DNA of 6,844 nucleotides from Candidatus Puniceispirillum sp. (lineage in GTDB: Bacteria > Pseudomonadota > Alphaproteobacteria > Puniceispirillales > Puniceispirillaceae): assembly GCA_018668795.1 (NCBI GenBank), contig JABJBD010000111.1, positions 1 through 6,844 of the forward strand, in the 5' to 3' direction. Made by a program: the position numbers and the translations under genes. Numbering within the stretch: the first letter of the stretch is position 1; each line of letters begins with the position of its first letter. Shown here piece after piece: positions 1 through 5,936 of this stretch. Under the pieces are notes generated by a model. The model was not told the origin of the DNA. It made no database searches and saw only the letters and a list, made by a program, of their open reading frames with translations.

Positions 1-503
1 CGCACACCATGGCGTTCATCGACAAAATCAAGATGCGCATCGATCTGCACCAGATGGAATGGTTCCTGATCAGAAAATGCGTTGATACAGGGAATATTCA
101 CCGAATGATCGCCGCCCAGAACAATTGGAATGGCACCCGCTTTCAGAATCGCCCGAACCCCCGTTTCGATATTGGCGTGACTTTGCATGGTATCGGTATG
201 GATAATATCAGCATCACCAATATCAACAATCCGAACCTTGTCTGCTTCAAGATAGGTGACATCATCCTCATGGTCATACGCGCCTGCATGACCAAAAGAA
301 AACAGCGTTGATGCCTCACGGATGCCGCGTGGTCCAAAGCGCGCGCCTGCCCGAAACTGTGTGCCAAAATCAAATGGCGCGCCCAGCACCGCGAAATCAG
401 CATCAATGCTATCCCAGTCAGGCTGATATGGATATTTGCCAAATGTACACAACCCAACAAAAGGCAGGTTTAACCGCCCTTTTTCATATCCATGTCCGCT
501 CAT
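1..503 (-). CDS. Agmatinase-family ureohydrolase, N-terminal part (runs off left edge)
   Basis: This is an Mn-dependent ureohydrolase (arginase/agmatinase/SpeB superfamily), which cleaves a guanidino group to urea plus an amine in the cytoplasm. About 167 residues are present, roughly half of the usual 300-320, and the frame is open to the left edge. Visible marks are GAPFDFGTQFRAGARFGPRGIR near residues 41-62, GGDHS at 130-134 and DAHLD at 155-159. These supply the first-half metal ligands H133, D155, H157 and D159; the second DxD cluster lies outside the window. The ATG at 503 (protein begins MSGHGYEKGR) has GAGGAG eight bases upstream. The gene is divergent from the dioxygenase operon, so shared regulation is plausible. 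Family membership is secure. Agmatine as substrate is not: guanidinobutyrate, guanidinopropionate or other guanidino-acid hydrolases share these motifs. Confidence 0.9.
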   Translation of the reverse strand, partial: MSGHGYEKGRLNLPFVGLCTFGKYPYQPDWDSIDADFAVLGAPFDFGTQFRAGARFGPRGIREASTLFSFGHAGAYDHEDDVTYLEADKVRIVDIGDADIIHTDTMQSHANIETGVRAILKAGAIPIVLGGDHSVNIPCINAFSDQEPFHLVQIDAHLDFVDERHGV

Positions 504-511
504 CTGCTAGG

Positions 512-517
512 CTCCTC
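512..517 (-). promoter_or_regulatory. Shine-Dalgarno site of the ureohydrolase gene
   Basis: Read on the minus strand this is GAGGAG, eight bases before the ATG at 503-501. It decides the start in favour of MSGHGYEKGR. Confidence 0.7.
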
Positions 518-527
518 ACTTCATATG

Positions 528-633
528 ATCGTTAGGCTTGATGACAGCTTTTGCTAGCTGACAGATGCTCAAGAAACTGTCCAAACGCTAATGTAGTTGA
601 CCTTATCTTGCAACCACAGATAGCCCTAACGAT
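528..633. repeat. 9-base inverted repeat pair spanning the divergent promoter region
   Basis: ATCGTTAGG at 528-536 is the exact reverse complement of CCTAACGAT at 625-633, with 88 bases between. The left arm lies about 25 bases before the ureohydrolase start and the right arm about 100 bases before the dioxygenase start. The match does not extend beyond nine bases on either side. Such pairs can be two half-sites or two operators for one regulator that controls both directions. This is inference: a 9-base match in a stretch of this size is uncommon by chance but not impossible. Confidence 0.4.
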
Positions 634-653
634 ACCCATATCCATACCCATAT
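632..653. repeat. Tandem direct repeat ATACCCATAT, period 12
   Basis: ATACCCATAT occurs at 632-641 and again at 644-653, separated by CC, giving a 12-base period. The first copy shares its first two bases with the right arm of the inverted repeat. The pair lies 83-104 bases before the dioxygenase start. It may be a direct-repeat activator site, or simply a short local duplication. Confidence 0.4.
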
Positions 654-722
654 AAAGGGATTGCAAATTTGGGCTTTACTCTGATCACATTACGCGCAAA
701 AGATAAGTTTCAGATTGTGTAA

Positions 723-728
723 AGAGGA
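723..728 (+). promoter_or_regulatory. Shine-Dalgarno site deciding the PhyH start
   Basis: AGAGGA lies seven bases before the ATG at 736. It would fall inside the coding region if the in-frame TTG at 715 were used, so it favours the ATG at 736. Confidence 0.65.
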
Positions 729-735
729 TTTTCTG

Positions 736-1557
736 ATGCTTAACGATGCGCAAAAACAGCATTATGATGACCATGGCTTTGTCGCCCCCATTGATATTTT
801 TACCAATGCCGAAATCACCGCGATCCGCGCCGAGATCGAAGCCGCCGAAAAAAAATGGCATGATGAACTAGCTGGCGCGGGGCGTAACAATGCCCATTAT
901 GTTTTGCCAGTGCTTGACGCCATCACGCATGACAGCCGCATCCTTGATGCTGTTGAATGCCTGATTGGCAGGGATATTCTGGTTTGTGGCACAACCTTGT
1001 TCATTAAACCGCCGCATACTGACGGTTATGTCAGTTGGCATCAGGACGCCCGTTATATCGGGCTGGAACCGCATAACTGGGTAACGGTGTGGCTGGCGAT
1101 CGATGATGTCGATGAACAAAATGGCTGTATGCGCATGGTCAGCGGATCACATAAAGCCCCCTTACAAGATCATATTGATACATTTGGTGAGGATAATATC
1201 CTGACCCGTGGTCAAACCGTGCCTGACATTAAAATTGAAGATAGCGTCCCTGTCATCATGAAAGCTGGGCAATTATCGCTTCATCACCCGCGTATCGTGC
1301 ATGGATCAGGCCCCAACCACAGTGACAAGCGCCGGATGGGTTTTGCGATCCAAAGTTATATCGGTGCTGATGTTGATCAGGTCATAGGAAAAATCTGGGT
1401 GCAACATGCGCGCGGTGATGATACCTATCACTACCACCAACATGCAGGCCGCCCCATCAAAGCAATGCAGGCTGACGATCTTGCATTCAGACACCAGGCA
1501 AATGAGTGCCTTTCAGATATTTTTTACGCAGGCGCCGACAGAAAAGGGAAATTTTGA
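736..1557 (+). CDS. PhyH-family Fe(II)/2-oxoglutarate-dependent dioxygenase
   Basis: The 273-residue protein belongs to the phytanoyl-CoA dioxygenase (PhyH) superfamily, soluble enzymes that couple decarboxylation of 2-oxoglutarate to oxidation of a substrate, usually hydroxylation. The iron triad is visible: H102 and D104 in WHQD, and the distal H189 in IVHGSGPN. R199 or R200 in DKRRMGFAI is the expected 2-oxoglutarate carboxylate anchor. NGCMRMVSGSH (129-139) and GQLSLHHPRIVHGSG (178-192) are typical of the family. The aspartate in HxD argues for hydroxylation, since related halogenases carry alanine or glycine there. EctD (ectoine hydroxylase) is in the same superfamily, but I do not see its signature, so the substrate is unknown. 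The ATG at 736 is preferred to the TTG at 715 because of the ribosome site. It is the first gene of the operon, and its stop overlaps the next start by one base. Confidence 0.9.
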   Translation: MLNDAQKQHYDDHGFVAPIDIFTNAEITAIRAEIEAAEKKWHDELAGAGRNNAHYVLPVLDAITHDSRILDAVECLIGRDILVCGTTLFIKPPHTDGYVSWHQDARYIGLEPHNWVTVWLAIDDVDEQNGCMRMVSGSHKAPLQDHIDTFGEDNILTRGQTVPDIKIEDSVPVIMKAGQLSLHHPRIVHGSGPNHSDKRRMGFAIQSYIGADVDQVIGKIWVQHARGDDTYHYHQHAGRPIKAMQADDLAFRHQANECLSDIFYAGADRKGKF

Positions 1558-2726
1558 TGAGTCATTTAAATCAGGCGACGGGACAATGTAACATTGTCGA
1601 ATGCATAACCAATCCGAACCATAATCCAGGCACATTTCCGGACGATGACCGCGTGCTTAGCAACGCCCAGATGGAAACCGCGCAATCAGTCATTGCCGCA
1701 TGGCCTGACTATACGCCTACGCAATTACTGGAACTAGACCTTGCGGCCAAAGCTTGTGGTGTCAAATCGGTTCTTTACAAGGATGAATCAACACGCTTCG
1801 GCCTGCAATCATTCAAGGCATTGGGCGGTGCTTACGCCATTGCCGACGTGTTGAACAGTTTTGTCAGCAATGGTGGCAAAGCCGAAGATTTTACTGCCGC
1901 TACGGCAACTGACGGCAATCATGGCCGTTCGGTTGCGTGGGGTGCTCAGCAGGCTGGCTGTAACGCCAAAATATATATCCACGCGCATGTTAGCACAGCG
2001 CGCGAAGACGCCATGAAAGCCTATGGCGCCGATGTGATCCGCGTCGATGGCAATTACGAAGCCTCGCTGGCGGCCTGCAAACAAGATGCCGAAAAACATG
2101 GATGGCAGCTTGTTTCGGATACATCATGGGATGGATATCTGGATGTTCCGCGTCAGGTTTTGGCAGGTTATTCGATTATTTCAGCCGAAGTCATGGATCA
2201 GATGGGGGATAAGCGCCCAAGCCATGCTTTTTTGCCGGTTGGTGTCGGCGGCCTTGCCAGCGGTATTGTTGGTCCATTCTGGAATGATATGGGCGACAAT
2301 ATGTGCAAAGCCATTTCGGTTGAAAGTTCGATGTCTGCCTGTTTCCTTGAAAGCATCCGCAATGATCGCCCAACATTAGTTGATATTGCCGAAGAAACCA
2401 TGATGGCTGGCTTGTCATGTGGTGAAATCTCGGCTCTTGCATGGGATATGTTGCGCCCCACCCTATCGCATTGCCTCAGCATTACCGATGACGGCGTTGC
2501 CCCGCTTATGCAGGCATTCGCGCATGGTCAGCTAACATCGGACAACACCAAAATCGAGGCTGGCGAATGTTCAACTTCAGGTCTTGCCGCTTTGATTGCC
2601 GCGACATCTGATCCGAAAATAAAAGCCCAACTTGGCCTAGATGAAAATTCAACTGTGCTTTTGATAGGTACCGAAGGCGCAACCGATCCGGCACTCTATG
2701 GCGAAATCACTGGCATCAACCTCTAG
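1557..2726 (+). CDS. dpaL: Diaminopropionate ammonia-lyase homologue (PLP-dependent)
   Basis: This 389-residue fold-type II PLP enzyme resembles E. coli YgeX/DpaL, which converts 2,3-diaminopropionate to pyruvate and two ammonia (EC 4.3.1.15) in the cytoplasm. The internal aldimine lysine is K87 in SFKALGG, after YKDESTRFGL. ATDGNHG (117-123) gives D119 and SDTSWDGY (187-194) gives D188. These match the two aspartates reported as catalytic in the E. coli enzyme. GVGGLASG (229-236) is the phosphate-binding loop. MAGLSCGE (283-290), GECSTSGLAAL (336-346) and GTEGATDP (371-378) are further family marks. Length is close to the usual 390-400. The start at 1557 follows AAAAGGG with an eight-base spacer and gives a TGATG junction with the dioxygenase gene, so the two are probably translationally coupled. 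The reading frame is open upstream, but earlier ATGs lie inside the previous gene. Family is firm; the true substrate could be another diamino or beta-substituted amino acid. Confidence 0.9.
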   Translation: MSHLNQATGQCNIVECITNPNHNPGTFPDDDRVLSNAQMETAQSVIAAWPDYTPTQLLELDLAAKACGVKSVLYKDESTRFGLQSFKALGGAYAIADVLNSFVSNGGKAEDFTAATATDGNHGRSVAWGAQQAGCNAKIYIHAHVSTAREDAMKAYGADVIRVDGNYEASLAACKQDAEKHGWQLVSDTSWDGYLDVPRQVLAGYSIISAEVMDQMGDKRPSHAFLPVGVGGLASGIVGPFWNDMGDNMCKAISVESSMSACFLESIRNDRPTLVDIAEETMMAGLSCGEISALAWDMLRPTLSHCLSITDDGVAPLMQAFAHGQLTSDNTKIEAGECSTSGLAALIAATSDPKIKAQLGLDENSTVLLIGTEGATDPALYGEITGINL

Positions 2727-2743
2727 CTTGATAGGGATCTAAC

Positions 2744-3916
2744 ATGACCGTAGAACGCGGCTTTACGTCAGAGGAATTTGCACAACGCTGTCAGCGCATC
2801 CAACTGGCGATGCACAGCAGAAATGTGAATACATTACTGCTCAGCTCAGAAGCCGAAATTCGCTATTTCACTGGCTTCATGACACAATTCTGGCAAAGTC
2901 CAACCCGACCATGGTTCATTCTGATTCCGGCAGATGGCAAACCAACAGCCATAATACCGACAATTGGCGTGCCGCTTATGCAGGATTGCTATGTCGGTGA
3001 CATTAACAGCTGGCCATCACCAGCCGAAGATGATGATGGCATCAGCCTCGTGCATGACGCCATCAAAAGCCAACTTGGATCACATGGCAGGCTTGGCATG
3101 CTCATGGGGCGCGAAACTGCAATGCGGATGCCGCTGGCCGATCTTGATATTTTACGCGCGCGGCTAGGCGATATCGAATATGTCGATATGACGACTGACG
3201 TTCAGCATATCCGGATGATCAAATCACCAGCAGAAATTGCAAAATCGCGCCATGTATGCGGCATTGTATCATCTGTCTTTGCCGATTTGCCAAATTGGGT
3301 AAAAGCAGGCTTGCCTCTGCGTGAACTGTTCCGCGAATTCAAAATTCGGGCGTTGCAGGCCGGAATTGATGACGTTAGCTATCTTGTCGGTTCAGCAGGC
3401 CTAGGCGGCTATTTTGATATTATTGCACCGCCAGATAGCCGAAAGCTTGCCGCAGGTGATGTCTTTATGCTGGATACTGGATGCATATGGGACGGTTATT
3501 TCAGTGATTTTGACCGTAATTTTGCCATTGGCCATGCCAGCGAAGAGGCGCAAAGCGCCCATCACCAGCTTTATGACGCCACCCAGGCGGCCTTGGACAT
3601 TTTAAAACCTGGCATAACAGCGTCTGATTTATTTCATGCAATGGATGGCGTTTTACGTCCAGGCGCAGACGCAAGTGATGGCGGCGGCGATGTTGGCCGT
3701 TATGGGCACGGCCTTGGCACGCAACTGACCGAGTCACCATCGCACACAATATGGGACAAAACCGTCATAGAGGCTGGCATGGCACTGACCATTGAACCAT
3801 CAATTATCTATGGTGATGGATATCTTATGGTGGCCGAAGAAAATTTAGTCGTGACCGATAATGGTTTTGAGTTATTATCACATCGCGCTGCACGTGATCT
3901 TCCCATAATCAAATAA
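2744..3916 (+). CDS. M24-family metallohydrolase (Xaa-Pro peptidase/creatinase/ectoine-hydrolase type)
   Basis: This 390-residue 'pita-bread' protein has a creatinase-like N-terminal domain (about 1-160, with IRYFTGFMTQFWQSPTRPW at 39-57) and a catalytic domain (about 161-390). All five metal ligands are visible: D244 (LDTG), D255 (YFSDFDRN), H322 (GHGLG), E351 (TIEPS) and E365 (AEENLVVT). However, two histidines used by M24 peptidases are absent. The position before PxxR in the usual PHxxP motif is I227, and the His of HExP, seven residues after the metal His, is T329 (TESPS). This argues against an ordinary peptidase and for C-N hydrolysis of a small molecule, as in creatinase or DoeA/EutD ectoine hydrolase. 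It lies 17 bases after the lyase gene with AGGGA six bases before the ATG, so it is in the same operon. The substrate is unknown; automated annotation would say Xaa-Pro peptidase. Confidence 0.85.
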   Translation: MTVERGFTSEEFAQRCQRIQLAMHSRNVNTLLLSSEAEIRYFTGFMTQFWQSPTRPWFILIPADGKPTAIIPTIGVPLMQDCYVGDINSWPSPAEDDDGISLVHDAIKSQLGSHGRLGMLMGRETAMRMPLADLDILRARLGDIEYVDMTTDVQHIRMIKSPAEIAKSRHVCGIVSSVFADLPNWVKAGLPLRELFREFKIRALQAGIDDVSYLVGSAGLGGYFDIIAPPDSRKLAAGDVFMLDTGCIWDGYFSDFDRNFAIGHASEEAQSAHHQLYDATQAALDILKPGITASDLFHAMDGVLRPGADASDGGGDVGRYGHGLGTQLTESPSHTIWDKTVIEAGMALTIEPSIIYGDGYLMVAEENLVVTDNGFELLSHRAARDLPIIK

Positions 3917-3929
3917 TGGCCAGTTCATG

Positions 3930-3935
3930 AAGGAG
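3930..3935 (+). promoter_or_regulatory. Shine-Dalgarno site of the EutA-like gene
   Basis: AAGGAG, a strong match, sits seven bases before the ATG at 3943 in the 26-base gap after the M24 gene. It supports the start MDENRPQKVS and independent, efficient initiation on the shared transcript. Confidence 0.75.
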
Positions 3936-3942
3936 ACAGTAA

Positions 3943-4725
3943 ATGGATGAAAACCGCCCACAAAAAGTATCGTTCAGTCGGCTACCTTTTGATGTTATTG
4001 CCCCTCAGGATCAAGCCTTGCAACTTGGTCTTGTGACGCTGGAAACTGACCTGACAATCGAAAATGAATTTCGCTATTTTCTAGGTGATGGCGCGCTTTC
4101 GCTCATCCATACGCGTATCGCCTGTGACGATCAGGTCACCGCCGACAATCTGACCATGATGGAAGACCGCTTTGCCGAAGCTTTGTCCCTATTTCCACCT
4201 CAATATGCTTTTGATGCGGTCGGCTATGGTTGTACATCAGCTTCGTTACTGATTGGCGAAGCAAATGTTGAAAAGATTATCAAATCACATATAGACACAA
4301 AACATGTGACAACACCCATGACCGCCGCCAAGCGTGGCTTGTCAAAACTGGGGGCACGCAATATCGGATTTCTGGCACCCTATATTTCCGATATATCACA
4401 AAAGATGTGTAATGATCTTTCCGATGCTGGGTTTAACGTTGCCGCAGCTGCCAGTTTCGATGAAGGTCGCGACTCGATTGTTGGCTGTATATCGCCGCGT
4501 GCCATTCTGGCCGCGATCACCGCGGTTGCCGAAAATTCAGCCAACACACCGCTTGATGCTATCTTTGTCGCCTGCACATCGCTGAAATGCGCGCCAATCA
4601 TCGCCGAAGCCGAAGCAACACTAGGCATTCCGGTGCTGTCCAGCAATTCGGCATTGGCATGGGATATGGCGCGTTTGTCTGGCCTTGCTGTTGGGTCGGC
4701 TGGTAAAGGCGCTCTATATAGCTAA
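3943..4725 (+). CDS. EutA-like protein, Asp/Glu racemase superfamily (maleate isomerase/arylmalonate decarboxylase group)
   Basis: This 260-residue soluble protein is of the two-cysteine racemase superfamily and most resembles EutA of ectoine/hydroxyectoine utilisation clusters. The two expected catalytic cysteines are present: C97 in GYGCTSAS and C211 in VACTSLK. QLGLVTLETDLTIENEF (27-43), GARNIGFLAPYISDIS (137-152) and PVLSSNSALAWDMARLSG (230-247) fit the maleate isomerase/arylmalonate decarboxylase/EutA group. Known members isomerise, racemise or decarboxylate small acids through the cysteine pair. EutA itself is assigned to hydroxyectoine breakdown, together with EutB and EutC. It is the last gene of the four-gene operon, adjacent to an M24 hydrolase, an arrangement also found in ectoine clusters. 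Its real reaction is unknown, since maleate, hydantoin or other acids are possible. Superfamily assignment is firm and EutA kinship is likely. Confidence 0.82.
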   Translation: MDENRPQKVSFSRLPFDVIAPQDQALQLGLVTLETDLTIENEFRYFLGDGALSLIHTRIACDDQVTADNLTMMEDRFAEALSLFPPQYAFDAVGYGCTSASLLIGEANVEKIIKSHIDTKHVTTPMTAAKRGLSKLGARNIGFLAPYISDISQKMCNDLSDAGFNVAAAASFDEGRDSIVGCISPRAILAAITAVAENSANTPLDAIFVACTSLKCAPIIAEAEATLGIPVLSSNSALAWDMARLSGLAVGSAGKGALYS

Positions 4726-4742
4726 ATCAGCGTGCCCACATC

Positions 4743-5879
4743 CTAGCGTAGCAAAATACTGTCATCAATGCTGGCCAGATCACTTTTGCCGCACAGACCC
4801 ATTGTGACATCAAGCTCCTTATGGATTATTTCCAGCGTCTCGCGCACACCATCCTGTCCACGCGCCCCAAGCCCATAAAGAAAAGCCCGCCCAATCAGAG
4901 TTCCTTTGGCACCAAGGGCAATCGCCCGCAACACATCCTGCCCTGATCGAATACCGCTATCCATCCAGACCTCAGTCTTGTTGCCAACAGCATCAACAAT
5001 CGCTGGAAGTGCCGCAATCGCGGATATCGCGCCATCCAACTGACGCCCCCCATGGTTTGATACAATAATGGCATCTGCGCCAATATTAACAGCGGCTTTT
5101 GCATCCTCGGCATCAAGCACACCTTTTATAATCAACTCGCCACCCCATTGTTTACGGATCGCCGCCACATCATCCCATGACAAAGACGGGTCAAACTGAC
5201 TATTCGTCCAGTGTGCTAAGGATGACATATCCTGAACGCCCTTTACATGCCCCACGATATTGCGAAAAGCCCGACGTTTTGTGCCAAGCATACCAAAACA
5301 CCATCCTGGCTTTGTCGCCATGTTAATCATGTTTTTTAAAGTCAGCTTCGGTGGCGCGCTCAGACCGTTATGCACATCTTTGTGACGCTGCCCAAGAATT
5401 TGTAAATCAAGCGTTATCATAAGCGCCGAACAATTCGCATCACGGGCGCGTTCAACAAGCCGTGACACAAAATCACGATCCCGCATTACATAAAGCTGGA
5501 ACCAGAACGGTTTGTCCGTATGTTCGGCGACATCCTCGATTGAGCAAATCGACATGGTGGACAAGGTAAAAGGCACGCCGAATTCAGCCGCCGCACGCGC
5601 AGCCAGAATTTCACCATCGGCATGTTGCATACCTGTAAGCCCGGTGGGAGCAAGCCCAACTGGCATAGTCACTTTTTCACCAAGCATGGTCATTTCGGTT
5701 GATCGTTGGCTTACATCCAAAGCAACACGCTGGCGAAATTTTATCTGCTGTAAATCAGTTTCGTTTGCCCGATATGTTGACTCAGTCCATGACCCACTAT
5801 CAGCATAATCATAAAACATTTTCGGCACACGCCGTTTTGCAAGCTTTTGCAAATCTTCAATACAGGCAATTTTTGTCAT
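4743..5879 (-). CDS. lldD: FMN-dependent L-lactate dehydrogenase (alpha-hydroxy-acid oxidase family)
   Basis: This 378-residue flavoenzyme oxidises L-lactate, or another 2-hydroxy acid, to pyruvate or a 2-oxo acid and passes electrons to the respiratory chain. The full family active site is visible by comparison with plant glycolate oxidase: Y25 (YDYADSG), Y130 (QLY), D158 and R165 (ITLDLQILGQRHKD), K252 (IIKGV), H276 and R279 (SNHGGRQLD). The FMN phosphate region is DSGIRSGQDVLRAIALGA (307-324) followed by IGRAFLYG (329-336). Residues about 184-228 correspond to the variable loop that anchors bacterial LldD to the membrane. The ATG at 5879 has AAAGG eight bases upstream. It converges on the EutA-like gene with only 17 bases between stops, and lies 57 bases after the permease gene on the same strand. 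Lactate is the most likely substrate; glycolate or mandelate cannot be excluded. Confidence 0.9.
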   Translation of the reverse strand: MTKIACIEDLQKLAKRRVPKMFYDYADSGSWTESTYRANETDLQQIKFRQRVALDVSQRSTEMTMLGEKVTMPVGLAPTGLTGMQHADGEILAARAAAEFGVPFTLSTMSICSIEDVAEHTDKPFWFQLYVMRDRDFVSRLVERARDANCSALMITLDLQILGQRHKDVHNGLSAPPKLTLKNMINMATKPGWCFGMLGTKRRAFRNIVGHVKGVQDMSSLAHWTNSQFDPSLSWDDVAAIRKQWGGELIIKGVLDAEDAKAAVNIGADAIIVSNHGGRQLDGAISAIAALPAIVDAVGNKTEVWMDSGIRSGQDVLRAIALGAKGTLIGRAFLYGLGARGQDGVRETLEIIHKELDVTMGLCGKSDLASIDDSILLR

Positions 5880-5936
5880 TCATAGAGCCTTTGACGTAAA
5901 AGATTAAAGTCTCAGTAAACAGTAACATTGTAAAGT
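5880..5936 (-). promoter_or_regulatory. Short A+T-rich gap before lldD
   Basis: These 57 bases separate the permease stop from the lldD start and carry the lldD ribosome site (AAAGG on the minus strand). TAAAGTCT occurs twice on the plus strand, at 5905-5912 and 5931-5938, the second copy running two bases into the permease stop. The gap could hold a weak lldD promoter, but no clear -35/-10 pair at standard spacing and no hairpin terminator is seen, so read-through from the permease gene is possible. Confidence 0.3.

Larger units (their letters stand above)
504..735. promoter_or_regulatory. Divergent intergenic control region
   Basis: This 232-base stretch separates two divergently read genes, so it must hold both promoters. 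It is richer in A+T than the flanking genes. It contains the palindrome TCATATGA (521-528), GCTAGC (553-558), two copies of TTGCAA (608-613 and 661-666), a 9-base inverted repeat pair and a 10-base direct repeat (listed separately). TTGACC at 597-602 could be a -35 element for rightward transcription, but no well-matched -10 follows at 16-18 bases, so I do not assign promoters exactly. No RNA gene or small reading frame with support is seen here. Confidence 0.6.

Noticed and set aside
143..460. 105-codon minus-strand frame starting MLGCVHLANI
   Set aside because: It overlaps the ureohydrolase in another frame of the same strand. The real frame carries GGDHS and DAHLD and has a ribosome site, while this one shows no family motif.
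9..535. Plus-strand frames of 100 and 75 codons opposite the ureohydrolase
   Set aside because: They are antisense to a conserved coding sequence and have no recognisable motifs or ribosome sites.
545..560. CAGCT/AGCTG hairpin in the intergenic region as a terminator
   Set aside because: The stem is only five base pairs and lacks a following U-tract, and both flanking genes begin here rather than end.
715..735. TTG at 715 as start of the dioxygenase
   Set aside because: It would add seven residues and place the AGAGGA ribosome site inside the gene; the ATG at 736 is better spaced from that site.
1506..1556. ATG at 1506 as start of the diaminopropionate lyase
   Set aside because: It lies inside the dioxygenase gene and would add an unusual arginine-rich leader; the ATG at 1557 has a ribosome site and a normal TGATG junction.
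736..1557. Calling the dioxygenase ectoine hydroxylase (EctD) or a halogenase
   Set aside because: The EctD signature around the iron site is not seen, and the HxD aspartate D104 argues against a halogenase.
2744..3916. Calling the M24 protein ectoine hydrolase (doeA/eutD)
   Set aside because: The fold and context fit, but the motifs around H322 do not match what I remember of DoeA and other ectoine genes are missing from the window, so only the superfamily is claimed.
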